A stretch of DNA of 64,000 nt from Cytophagaceae bacterium (GTDB lineage Bacteria > Bacteroidota > Bacteroidia > Cytophagales > Cyclobacteriaceae). Positions 15,698 to 23,610 of the stretch are shown here, one piece after another. The stretch's first letter is position 1, and each line of letters begins with the position of its first letter. Where the stretch lies: NCBI GenBank assembly GCA_006969745.1, contig CP030886.1, positions 4,103,063 through 4,167,062 of the forward strand, given 5' to 3'. The notes beneath the pieces are model-generated. The model was not told the DNA's origin and did not search any database. It saw nothing but the letters and a program-made list of their open reading frames with translations. The position numbers and the translations under genes were made by a program.

Positions 15698-18238
15698 TTA
15701 TTCGTTATCCTTTTGGTTTTCTTTTTGATCTGAAGATTCAGCATTTTCTTCACCTGTTTCTTCTTCATTTCCAATATTAGAAATTTTTTCTACAGCTGAA
15801 ATCTCATCGTCTCCATTAAGCTTAATGAGTCGAACACCCTGTGTTGCTCTTCCCATTACTCTCAGATTGTCTACTGACATTCGGATCGCAATTCCGGATT
15901 TATTGATGATCATTAACTCATCTCCATCTATTACATCCTTTATTCCAACAAGTTCTCCAGTTTTGTCTGTTACGTTCAGTGTTTTCACACCTTTACCACC
16001 TCTTTTGGTGATTCTGTAATCTTCCAGGTCAGATCGTTTACCGTATCCTTTCTCGGATACTACTAATAGGTTGGGTGGGTTTTTGTAGTCAACACAAACC
16101 ATACCAACTATGAATTCCTTGGCACTAATGTTCATTCCGCGTACACCAGAGGCCATTCTTCCCATCGACCTTACATCGGATTCATGGAAGTTAATCGCAC
16201 GTCCTGTGTTACATGCAATGACTATATGACTATCTCCATCTGTAAGATTTACATCTAACAATTTATCGTCTTCTCGTATGGTAATCGCGTTTATACCGTT
16301 TCGACGTGGGCGACTGTATGCTTCAAGTGAGGTCTTCTTAATTACACCTCTCTTCGTGCACATCACAAGGAAATTATTATTGATGTAGTCAGGATCTTCC
16401 AACGTCTTCACGTTGATAACGGATCTCACCTTATCCTCCGACTCAATGTTGATTACATTCTGTATCGGACGACCTTTTGAGGCCTTGCTTCCTTCCGGCA
16501 ATTCCCAAACCTTCTTCCAAAATACTTTTCCAAATTCTGTAAATATCAACAGGTAATTATGAGCAGATGCAATGAATAAATGCTCCGTGAAATCATCATC
16601 TTTTGAAGTTGCGGCTCTGCTTCCTACTCCTCCTCTGCCTTGCGTTCTGTACTCAACAAGTGGTGTCCTTTTGATGTAACCCTGATGTGATATGGTGATT
16701 ACCATGTCTTCATCCGGAATCATATCTTCAGCAGTGAACTCATCTGCACTATGCTCAATCACAGATCTTCGCTCATCTCCGTATCGTTCTTTGATTTCAA
16801 GAAGCTCATCCTTGATGATCTGCATTCTTCGCTCTTCATTCCCAAGAATGTCTTTCAATTCTTTGATTAAAAGCTGAATCTCTTCGTATTCTTTTTGGAT
16901 TTTATCTCTTTCCAGTCCGGTGAGACGCTGTAGTCTCATGTCCAGGATAGCTTTGGCTTGAATTTCAGACAGGCTGAATTTGTCAATCAAACCAATTCTT
17001 GCTTCATCCGGATCTTTCGAAGACCTGATCAAATTGATTACTTCATCCAGATTATCAAGTGCAATCAGATATCCTTCTAAGATGTGTGCTCTTCTCTCTG
17101 CCTCCTCTAATTCGTATTCTGTTCTGCGAACAACTACCTCATGTCTATGATCAACAAAGTGAACAATTAAGTCTTTAAGGTTCAGTGTTTTAGGTCTTCC
17201 TTTTACAAGTGCTACGTTATTTACACTGAATGAAGATTGTAGTGCCGTTTGCTTGTACAGATTGTTGAGAACAATGTTTGGAATCGCATCTCTTTTAAGG
17301 TCGTATACCACTCGCATTCCTTGCTTGTCAGATTCATCTCTGATATCAGCAATTCCCTCAATCTTCTTGTCGTTGATCAAAGCTGCAGTCTTTTCGATCA
17401 TGCTTGCCTTGTTCACCTGATAAGGAATCTCGGTAACGATTATTTGCTCTCGTCCACTGCTTGTTGTATCAAACTCAGCTTTTGCTCTAAGCACGACTCT
17501 TCCTCTTCCCGTTTCAAAAGCAGCTCTGACACCCTGATAGCCATAAATGGTTGCTCCTGTCGGGAAGTCAGGTGCTGTGATGTGTTGCATGAGCTCTTCG
17601 ATGGTGATCTCTCGATTTTCAATGTAAGCGATGACTCCATCAACGGCCTCCGAAAGGTTATGTGGTGCCATATTGGTAGCCATACCAACAGCGATTCCAC
17701 TGGCTCCATTTACTAGAAGGTTAGGAATCTTAGATGGCAATACGCTAGGCTCTTCCGTGCTATCGTCGTAGTTAGGAACATAGTCTACCGTATTCTTGCG
17801 AATATCGGCAAGTAGTTCTTCAGATATTCTACGAAGACGTGCTTCGGTATATCGCATCGCTGCAGGAGAATCACCATCAACAGAACCGAAGTTTCCCTGA
17901 CCGTCAACCAATGGATATCGCATTGACCAATCCTGTGCCATACGCACCATTGTGTCGTATACAGCAGTATCTCCGTGTGGGTGGTACTTACCTAAAACAT
18001 CTCCGACAATTCTCGCACATTTTTTATAGGATTTATTGTAGTTGACACCCAGTTCATCCATACCATATAGAATGCGTCTGTGCACGGGTTTTAGCCCGTC
18101 TCTTACGTCTGGAAGTGCTCTTGAAATGATTACGCTCATTGAATAATCAATGTATGCGCCTCTCATTTCTTCTTCGATATTTATCGGGATGATATTCCCT
18201 TCTGCCGAGGGTAAGTTTTCGTTATCTCCGTCTGCCAT
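15698..18238 (-). CDS. gyrA: DNA gyrase subunit A
   Basis: An 846-residue protein of full GyrA length. It begins with PINIEEEMRGAYIDYSMSVI and ALPDVRDGLKPVHRR. Tyr130 in AAMRYTEAR is the DNA-cleaving residue, and HPHGDTAVYDTMVRMAQ covers the quinolone region, with Thr91 and Asp95 at the E. coli Ser83 and Asp87 positions. The C-terminal beta-pinwheel follows a GyrA-box-like QGRGGVG near residue 560. The last 25 residues are acidic and Gln/Lys-rich. GyrA with GyrB introduces negative supercoils using ATP. The GyrA box separates it from ParC. Thr at position 91 is not by itself proof of resistance. Confidence 0.97.
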   Translation of the reverse strand: MADGDNENLPSAEGNIIPINIEEEMRGAYIDYSMSVIISRALPDVRDGLKPVHRRILYGMDELGVNYNKSYKKCARIVGDVLGKYHPHGDTAVYDTMVRMAQDWSMRYPLVDGQGNFGSVDGDSPAAMRYTEARLRRISEELLADIRKNTVDYVPNYDDSTEEPSVLPSKIPNLLVNGASGIAVGMATNMAPHNLSEAVDGVIAYIENREITIEELMQHITAPDFPTGATIYGYQGVRAAFETGRGRVVLRAKAEFDTTSSGREQIIVTEIPYQVNKASMIEKTAALINDKKIEGIADIRDESDKQGMRVVYDLKRDAIPNIVLNNLYKQTALQSSFSVNNVALVKGRPKTLNLKDLIVHFVDHRHEVVVRRTEYELEEAERRAHILEGYLIALDNLDEVINLIRSSKDPDEARIGLIDKFSLSEIQAKAILDMRLQRLTGLERDKIQKEYEEIQLLIKELKDILGNEERRMQIIKDELLEIKERYGDERRSVIEHSADEFTAEDMIPDEDMVITISHQGYIKRTPLVEYRTQGRGGVGSRAATSKDDDFTEHLFIASAHNYLLIFTEFGKVFWKKVWELPEGSKASKGRPIQNVINIESEDKVRSVINVKTLEDPDYINNNFLVMCTKRGVIKKTSLEAYSRPRRNGINAITIREDDKLLDVNLTDGDSHIVIACNTGRAINFHESDVRSMGRMASGVRGMNISAKEFIVGMVCVDYKNPPNLLVVSEKGYGKRSDLEDYRITKRGGKGVKTLNVTDKTGELVGIKDVIDGDELMIINKSGIAIRMSVDNLRVMGRATQGVRLIKLNGDDEISAVEKISNIGNEEETGEENAESSDQKENQKDNE

Positions 18239-18403
18239 TTATGCTTATTTGGGTTGTCCAAAAATCAAGCCGCAAGATAACAATAATTGAGCTTAAATAG
18301 TAGCTTTATCTTACCTCAAAACTTAAGTTTTCGTAGCGTATAAAGGATTGGTCCTGAAGATGATAAAGTGCATGATCGTCACCGTCAAAATCAATTATTC
18401 AAA

Positions 18404-19495
18404 TCACTTGTTTGACTTCTTGGCGTCTTTTACTCTTTTCTTCATTTTAGGCCACATGCGCCTATTATTCTCACCTACTTTAGGGTTCTGCCGTTTCCAG
18501 ATAGGTTGACCCCTAACCTCCATTCTCTGTCCGGTTTTCGGATTGGTATAAACATGCTTTGGCTGAACATGGTCACTTTTCATCGGAGATCTTCGAATAT
18601 CCGGAATATTGATACTTATTCCTGCCTGAATGAAAAACGTTGGGTACTTATGCCTTACTATCGAGCCATCTGGAATATTGACCGTGTACGATTTGAATTC
18701 AACGCTCGGCTTAACTATCACTCGGAAATATTCGGACCAATTGTTTTCTATGCTCACCCCGATGTTTGTATATAATCCGCGAGAAGTTGCGCCCTTGTTG
18801 AATTGTTTTCCTGCGGTGATTCTGCCAACCTGTAGCTCTGCAACAAAGTCGTAGCTCCAAAAAGAATAGAACTTGTAACCGGCTGTCGCAAATAATCTCG
18901 AGTATCGCGTCTTTGACACATTTGGCTGATACTCTCTCACTTGATCGCTGAAGGCGGTTGGCTTGAGTCTTCTTAAAAAATGAATTTCATATGAATAACC
19001 TAAGCCAAATCTAAATTTTTGGTAATTGTAATGTAATTGTAGAGTAATTGGAATTCCTCTGGAACCCCCTTTAAAACCGAAATCTGTGGTGTCTGTATCT
19101 ACCAAAAACGTTTGATCTCCCAAAGCAGGGTTATACACTGGATTTGGAAGATACTCAAAGGGCAAATCGAACGGATTTTCCAACGATGTTTCAAATCCCA
19201 ATTGTGGGTCGTTGAGCCAATTGGTATATCCTGAAAAACTACTTCCAAGATTTTCTATGTCATTCGAAAAGATAAATTGACTTTCTGCATCCTGATAAAA
19301 GTAGACACCTTGCAGTTGATGGGAATAGCTGGTAATACCCAATCCCGTAGTGGCGGTAATGCTGAACTTATTGAGAAAAACTTTAACCGGATTTCTGTAA
19401 ATATTATATCGTTCATAGATATCCTGGCCAAGCGTTTGAGTTGATGTAAACGCAAGCAGAAAGATCAAATAATATCGTTTGGTTGCAGCGAGCAA
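18404..19495 (-). CDS. Putative outer-membrane beta-barrel protein
   Basis: A 363-residue protein with a signal peptide (YYLIFLLAFTSTQTLG) and many alternating aromatic strands. Examples are FRFGLGYSYEIHFLRR near 180 and RLFATAGYKFYSFWSYDFVA near 210, as expected for an outer-membrane barrel. The C-terminal 60 residues are basic (KMKKRVKDAKKSNK). I do not recognise a family. No ATG precedes the signal peptide, so TTG 19495 is the best start. It lies between the FKBP-type lipoprotein gene and gyrA on the minus strand, 20 bases after the former. Confidence 0.65.
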   Translation of the reverse strand: MLAATKRYYLIFLLAFTSTQTLGQDIYERYNIYRNPVKVFLNKFSITATTGLGITSYSHQLQGVYFYQDAESQFIFSNDIENLGSSFSGYTNWLNDPQLGFETSLENPFDLPFEYLPNPVYNPALGDQTFLVDTDTTDFGFKGGSRGIPITLQLHYNYQKFRFGLGYSYEIHFLRRLKPTAFSDQVREYQPNVSKTRYSRLFATAGYKFYSFWSYDFVAELQVGRITAGKQFNKGATSRGLYTNIGVSIENNWSEYFRVIVKPSVEFKSYTVNIPDGSIVRHKYPTFFIQAGISINIPDIRRSPMKSDHVQPKHVYTNPKTGQRMEVRGQPIWKRQNPKVGENNRRMWPKMKKRVKDAKKSNK

Positions 19496-19515
19496 ATTAC
19501 CTCAAAATTAAACCA

Positions 19516-20463
19516 TTAATCAATGCGGGTGATTTCAAATAACAATGTACTGTAAGGAGGAATGCGAGTGACATAATCTGGTATAATTGCATCTTCCACT
19601 AAATCACCGTCAATTGAGTTTGGAATTACTAAAGCGCTTTCTCTGTATCCTTGCGAAGACGGTATCATTACCAATGCCTGTTCATTGGTTTGCATCATAG
19701 AAACTGCAAATTCAAAACCGACCAGAAGTTCCCTCGGGCTTCCAGAGCCGTAAATCCACTGAAAGCCAATATCACTTCCAAATGCCGTATCATCGATGAA
19801 TCTACCGGTATAATCAACAACAATAGTATCTCCATTTAAGGGTGCAGAACCAGTACCTCTTCGCATTCTTTTAAATGATATACCTGAGGCCGGAAACAAA
19901 ACCACACTGTCAACTGGATTGGCAATTGTATCATTTAGGTTGTTGGCTGTTACGTAATTATCTATATCAATCAATTCCTGAGCAAATAAGTCTGATTCGA
20001 CGTGGACGGCTGCCAGAGTAATTTGAAGGTGAGCTATTAAATCAGGATCAATCGCTCCTGAGGTTAAGTCTTGATAGGCCTGATCCGGTGGAAGTATAAA
20101 ATTGTAAATCTCTCCAACTCGCATTAGGCCAACTCCAAAATCAGCTCCCAAAGGATAAATGGCCGAGGCACCTACTTTGCAAAGCAGTGAATCGCCATTG
20201 GCACGCTGATGTTGGGATATAATGTTGCCCGCAGGATCTCTCAAAGTGTAATAGATTGCAGCAACACTACCACCTGTGGCCTGAACGCCTGCTGGATTCA
20301 AACTGTCAGCATAATAATAGATTCCTGAATTATCTCGAGTCGCGGTAATATTCATTGTGTCAAGCCAAGCCTGGATCTCGTCATCAGCTGATGTCCTCAC
20401 GATGCTATCATTACCGCAAGAGCTTATTAAAAAACCAAAGGCCAAAAGGATTATATACCGCAT
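19516..20463 (-). CDS. FKBP-type peptidyl-prolyl isomerase lipoprotein
   Basis: A 315-residue lipoprotein with signal peptide and lipobox (LLAFGFLISSCGN). A central segment about 60-165 and a C-terminal one about 215-310 both resemble FKBP folds; the latter reads GDTIVVDYTGRFIDDTAFGS and later LVMIPSSQGYRESAL. FKBP enzymes speed proline isomerisation and help proteins fold in the periplasm. Tandem FKBP lipoproteins in Bacteroidota include the gliding protein GldI, but this context gives no gliding genes, so I leave the symbol empty. The start is ATG 20463; a TTG five codons upstream is unlikely. Confidence 0.8.
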   Translation of the reverse strand: MRYIILLAFGFLISSCGNDSIVRTSADDEIQAWLDTMNITATRDNSGIYYYADSLNPAGVQATGGSVAAIYYTLRDPAGNIISQHQRANGDSLLCKVGASAIYPLGADFGVGLMRVGEIYNFILPPDQAYQDLTSGAIDPDLIAHLQITLAAVHVESDLFAQELIDIDNYVTANNLNDTIANPVDSVVLFPASGISFKRMRRGTGSAPLNGDTIVVDYTGRFIDDTAFGSDIGFQWIYGSGSPRELLVGFEFAVSMMQTNEQALVMIPSSQGYRESALVIPNSIDGDLVEDAIIPDYVTRIPPYSTLLFEITRID

Positions 20464-20497
20464 CACTACCACCAACAACGTGTTAGATATGGATAGA

Positions 20498-21109
20498 TTA
20501 TTTGAATGTCTTACAAAACATCTGGAAGACAGGGATTTTATCTAATTCTAGCTTCTCGCCTATCAAAATCATTCGTTGATACTCCTCTTTTCCAATTTTA
20601 TGATTTTGATTGATGATGTCTTCGTCATTTTCCAGAAAAAAACTTGCAATGAATCGAATGAGGAGGTAAGGTGAATGAAGCACTGCCCTTCTGTATTCAT
20701 TATAATCAACTTCACCTTCTCCTGCGGGTCTGCCAAGGTCCAAATCATTGAGTCCACACGTTACCCGAATGGTCTCTTTCAATACATTCATGAATTTGTC
20801 TGACCAGTTGTAATAGTTTTTGATTAAGAATTTCATCGCATAAACCACCGGATCTTTTTTCATAAAATATCCTCCTTTCGACAGCTTCCTGGCTTTTTTA
20901 TTCAAAGCCATTTCTTCAAAGAGGGTGATTTTACCATCTGCCATTGCAATACCAATGGTTGGTGCCATGATGATCAGTGAGAAAAAATCTTCATCATTTA
21001 TCTCAAGATATGGTGCTTCGGTTTTTAAGAAATCCTTCTTTAATGCTGTAGTAGCTTCCTTAACTTCAGGATACTCAATCATCGATTCAATTTCGTACTC
21101 GGTGAACAT
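20498..21109 (-). CDS. Hypothetical protein, TerB-like pattern
   Basis: A 203-residue, mostly helical cytoplasmic protein. The stretch TIGIAMADGKITLFEEMALN has the form of a TerB-like helix-turn (a DG loop followed by an E-rich helix), a fold seen in tellurite-resistance and membrane-stress proteins. The rest, including NYYNWSDKFMNVLKE, shows no family I know. No signal peptide or membrane segment is seen. It is 34 bases upstream of the FKBP lipoprotein gene on the same strand and divergent from the thiamine-binding-type gene. Confidence 0.5.
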   Translation of the reverse strand: MFTEYEIESMIEYPEVKEATTALKKDFLKTEAPYLEINDEDFFSLIIMAPTIGIAMADGKITLFEEMALNKKARKLSKGGYFMKKDPVVYAMKFLIKNYYNWSDKFMNVLKETIRVTCGLNDLDLGRPAGEGEVDYNEYRRAVLHSPYLLIRFIASFFLENDEDIINQNHKIGKEEYQRMILIGEKLELDKIPVFQMFCKTFK

Positions 21110-21216
21110 ATTAGGGTGCGGTTAATTAATTAACCTCAAAATAAACCCTTTTAACTAAATAGGGAAAAAGACAGGTCTATTAATTGTTAGAATTATTTTC
21201 GCCCAAAACTTTAAAG

Positions 21217-21510
21217 ATGACAGATAAGAATATTCAACTTGCAATTCAGGTTGTTCCGCTGGAACGTAATGGTGATGTTTATGAAAAGATTGATGCCGCA
21301 ATTGAAGTAATTCAAAAGTCGGGCGTGGAATACATGATTACTCCGATGGAAACTGTAATGCAAGGTCCTTATGATAAGCTACAGGAAGTGGCAAAAGATG
21401 CTCAAGAGGCCTTAATCAAATCCGGATGTAGAGAGTTTTTGGTAAACATAAAGATGCATATACGAACGGATGGAGATGTAACTATGGAAGAAAAAAGACT
21501 TGATAGATAA
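21217..21510 (+). CDS. MTH1187/YkoF-family thiamine-binding-type protein
   Basis: A 97-residue protein of the UPF0045 family. IQLAIQVVPLERNGDVYEKI, GVEYMITPMETVMQG and a C-terminal FLVNIKMHIRTDG give the paired ferredoxin-like fold. Characterised relatives bind thiamine or its pyrimidine part. The start is ATG 21217 (MTDKNIQLA); a TTG at 21184 gives an unlikely 11-residue extension. It stands alone on the plus strand and its stop touches the stop of the convergent COG3014 gene with no space between. Confidence 0.8.
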   Translation: MTDKNIQLAIQVVPLERNGDVYEKIDAAIEVIQKSGVEYMITPMETVMQGPYDKLQEVAKDAQEALIKSGCREFLVNIKMHIRTDGDVTMEEKRLDR

Positions 21511-22905
21511 CTAAAAAGAGATGTTACTTTCCAGTGATTGATAGGTTTGAAATTGGGTCTTTCCCTTCTCACCGACAAACTTGAATGTCTGCTCACTTGC
21601 TGCAGATTTTAGACTTTCTGTATGAAGTACTACCTCATTCTCACCTTCTTTTAATGGAATTCGACTGTAGTAGATACTATGTGGTATGGTTTGCCAATTT
21701 CTGGTGTCGGCTTGTTCTGAAGCGAAGTTTACTAGACCTACTAAAAAGCCAAGGGTTTCATCTTCTTTTCTTACTTGTTTTTCCACCATCTTTTTAAGCG
21801 CTACCCGTAACAACCCTTTGCCTAATTCTTCAAGCATACGCTCTCTTAAGGTCTTAAATGCAATGGCATTTATATCTTCTGCCTTTTCAAGTGGATAATA
21901 ATAATTGTTGATCTCCAGGCTCGCGGATGTAAAATACGGTTCTCTTTCTACGTATTTTGGAAAAGCAACCCGGGTACCTGTGAGGTCGGTGATGCTGGCA
22001 TTGCCATCCGTATTGGTGTCATAATAGAATGGAAAGTTGAGTCCAAACTCTTCATTTTGAAAAAAGACCTGACCTCCATCTCCTTTTACTGCCACAAAAT
22101 TTATAGACCATTCGTCCTTCACTGGAGCTAACCCATTATGCCAGAAGAAGACGAGCTCGCCCCCTTCTGCCGGAGGTAATGCTACATAATCCATCCCAAA
22201 TTCTTTACTGAACATATCAAGTTCCTCCGGAAAGCCTGCTTGTGCAGCTGTTCGCATCAAGTCCTTTTTAAGTTGCTCCGGGACTACCATTCCAAACATC
22301 TCAGCATACTCTTTTTGATAAATCTCAAGCGAGTTTCTGTATGCGATGAATGCGTTGTTATAATCACCTGCCGCGTCATAGATAATACCCATCAAATTAT
22401 GAACAAATGCATCTTTCTGGTATTTGCTTTCAGAAAGGTACTTATCGCCTAGTTCGAAAAGCCGTTGATTCAATCTGCGGCACTCAACAAGTGCTGATTC
22501 GTAGTTACCGAGTTTCAGGTAATTGAGCGCCTTATAGTAAAGAAGCATTAAATGCTCATGGTCTTCGCCGGGATAGACAATCAAATTTGGATTGAGGAAA
22601 TAAGAAGCTGCAAAGTTGACGTAGTTTCTATGATAATCTTCTCCAAACAGATAGGCTTGTTCCAGCCAGTTGTTGCTTTCTTCATAATTACCAAGCAGAT
22701 GCTCCACCACTCCCTGATTGGCATAATACAGGAATCTTGTTTTACTCTTGGCTGCCTTCTTGTTTTGGTCCAGAATACTGGCGGCTTGTTCAATATTACC
22801 TTGTTCAAAGTTCTTATTGAATTCGTAATTCAGCTGATAGAATGAAGCACAGCTTGAGAGCGCAATGAGTATTGCAAATGAAAATATGGTCTTAGTTGAA
22901 ACCAT
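21511..22905 (-). CDS. COG3014-type TPR lipoprotein
   Basis: A 464-residue lipoprotein with lipobox ALSSC at about residue 19. Residues 30-200 hold TPR-like helices (EQGNIEQAASILDQNKKAA, LGNYEESNNWLEQAYLF). The C-terminal half is beta-rich (residues 235-460), including ELVFFWHNGLAPVKDEW, a hallmark of the uncharacterised COG3014 group. COG3014 genes are often found beside LpoB-like genes, as here: the LpoB-type gene lies 78 bases upstream. A hairpin between the two may reduce read-through. A role in cell-wall synthesis control is plausible by association only. Confidence 0.75.
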   Translation of the reverse strand: MVSTKTIFSFAILIALSSCASFYQLNYEFNKNFEQGNIEQAASILDQNKKAAKSKTRFLYYANQGVVEHLLGNYEESNNWLEQAYLFGEDYHRNYVNFAASYFLNPNLIVYPGEDHEHLMLLYYKALNYLKLGNYESALVECRRLNQRLFELGDKYLSESKYQKDAFVHNLMGIIYDAAGDYNNAFIAYRNSLEIYQKEYAEMFGMVVPEQLKKDLMRTAAQAGFPEELDMFSKEFGMDYVALPPAEGGELVFFWHNGLAPVKDEWSINFVAVKGDGGQVFFQNEEFGLNFPFYYDTNTDGNASITDLTGTRVAFPKYVEREPYFTSASLEINNYYYPLEKAEDINAIAFKTLRERMLEELGKGLLRVALKKMVEKQVRKEDETLGFLVGLVNFASEQADTRNWQTIPHSIYYSRIPLKEGENEVVLHTESLKSAASEQTFKFVGEKGKTQFQTYQSLESNISF

Positions 22906-22939
22906 GTATAGATGTGGTGATTTATTGAAGAGAGATTAA

Positions 22940-22973
22940 AAATGGCAGGCTAAAGTGAGTACACCTGCCATTT
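22940..22973 (-). terminator. Hairpin terminator after the LpoB-like gene
   Basis: AAATGGCAGG (22940-22949) and CCTGCCATTT (22964-22973) form a perfect 10-base-pair stem with a 14-base loop. On the minus strand the stem runs into TTTTTAATC. It sits just after the stop of the LpoB-like gene (22984) and before the COG3014 gene start (22905). Confidence 0.75.
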
Positions 22974-22983
22974 ATCAATAGTA

Positions 22984-23568
22984 CTAGTTCTTAATGTACT
23001 TCTTGATTTCCTTGTCTCCTAGCCAAACCTTTTCGTTGGTTTCTATGCTTACCAGCTCGAGGTTTACTTTATAGTTAACTACTTTTTCTTTCTTGTATGA
23101 ATCAGTAACTGCAGTAATGACACCAAACATCATGAAGTCGGCACCAAGTTCTTTTCCCCATTTGGCTTGAGTTTCAGGCGAAGCAAATTCGCCTTGCTCA
23201 GCTCGCTCCTGACGGAGCTTTTCTCTGAAGTCAGAATTGGATACTACTCGAACAAAACCCGAATTGATAAACTCTCTTTCTATGTCTTTGATAAAAGTCT
23301 CCGCTTCGATGTGCTCCGAGCTTTTGTTTTGAACATACCCGACAATCACAACAGGCTTTCTGTCGTTTTCAATCTTAAAATTGTTGTGCCACGGTCTCCC
23401 GGTTACATCTTGTATCATTTCCTCAGCTACTAGTTTGGAGTCAGTGTCGTTCCATCGACCGCTTAGATCAACCTGCTGATCGGGATTGATACGCGTTACT
23501 TGTCTATTACAGGAAGCTAGTATGACAACCGCCAGCACTAGCATGGATAATTGAGTGATTCTTTTCAT
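22984..23568 (-). CDS. LpoB-like penicillin-binding-protein activator lipoprotein
   Basis: A 194-residue lipoprotein with signal peptide and lipobox (VVILASCNR). The body has the LpoB layout: LVAEEMIQDVTG near 50, VVIVGYVQNKSSEHI near 75, FINSGFVRVVSNSDFREKLR near 105, and GKELGADFMMFGVITAVTD near 145. In E. coli LpoB activates PBP1b from the outer membrane. In Bacteroidota the partner is unknown. It precedes the COG3014 gene, a recurring pairing, and lies downstream of a TonB receptor gene with a 42-base gap. Confidence 0.85.
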   Translation of the reverse strand: MKRITQLSMLVLAVVILASCNRQVTRINPDQQVDLSGRWNDTDSKLVAEEMIQDVTGRPWHNNFKIENDRKPVVIVGYVQNKSSEHIEAETFIKDIEREFINSGFVRVVSNSDFREKLRQERAEQGEFASPETQAKWGKELGADFMMFGVITAVTDSYKKEKVVNYKVNLELVSIETNEKVWLGDKEIKKYIKN

Positions 23569-23610
23569 TTTTTTTTGCTATTCGTAAAACAAAGATAGGT
23601 GATCCTTCAC

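Noticed and set aside
14512..15774. Longer N-terminus for the TPR protein starting inside gyrA
   Set aside because: It would place about 30 Lys-rich residues before an excellent signal peptide at 15684.
17249..17716. Long plus-strand open frame of 155 codons
   Set aside because: It lies wholly inside gyrA on the other strand, has no recognisable domain and follows from gyrA codon composition.
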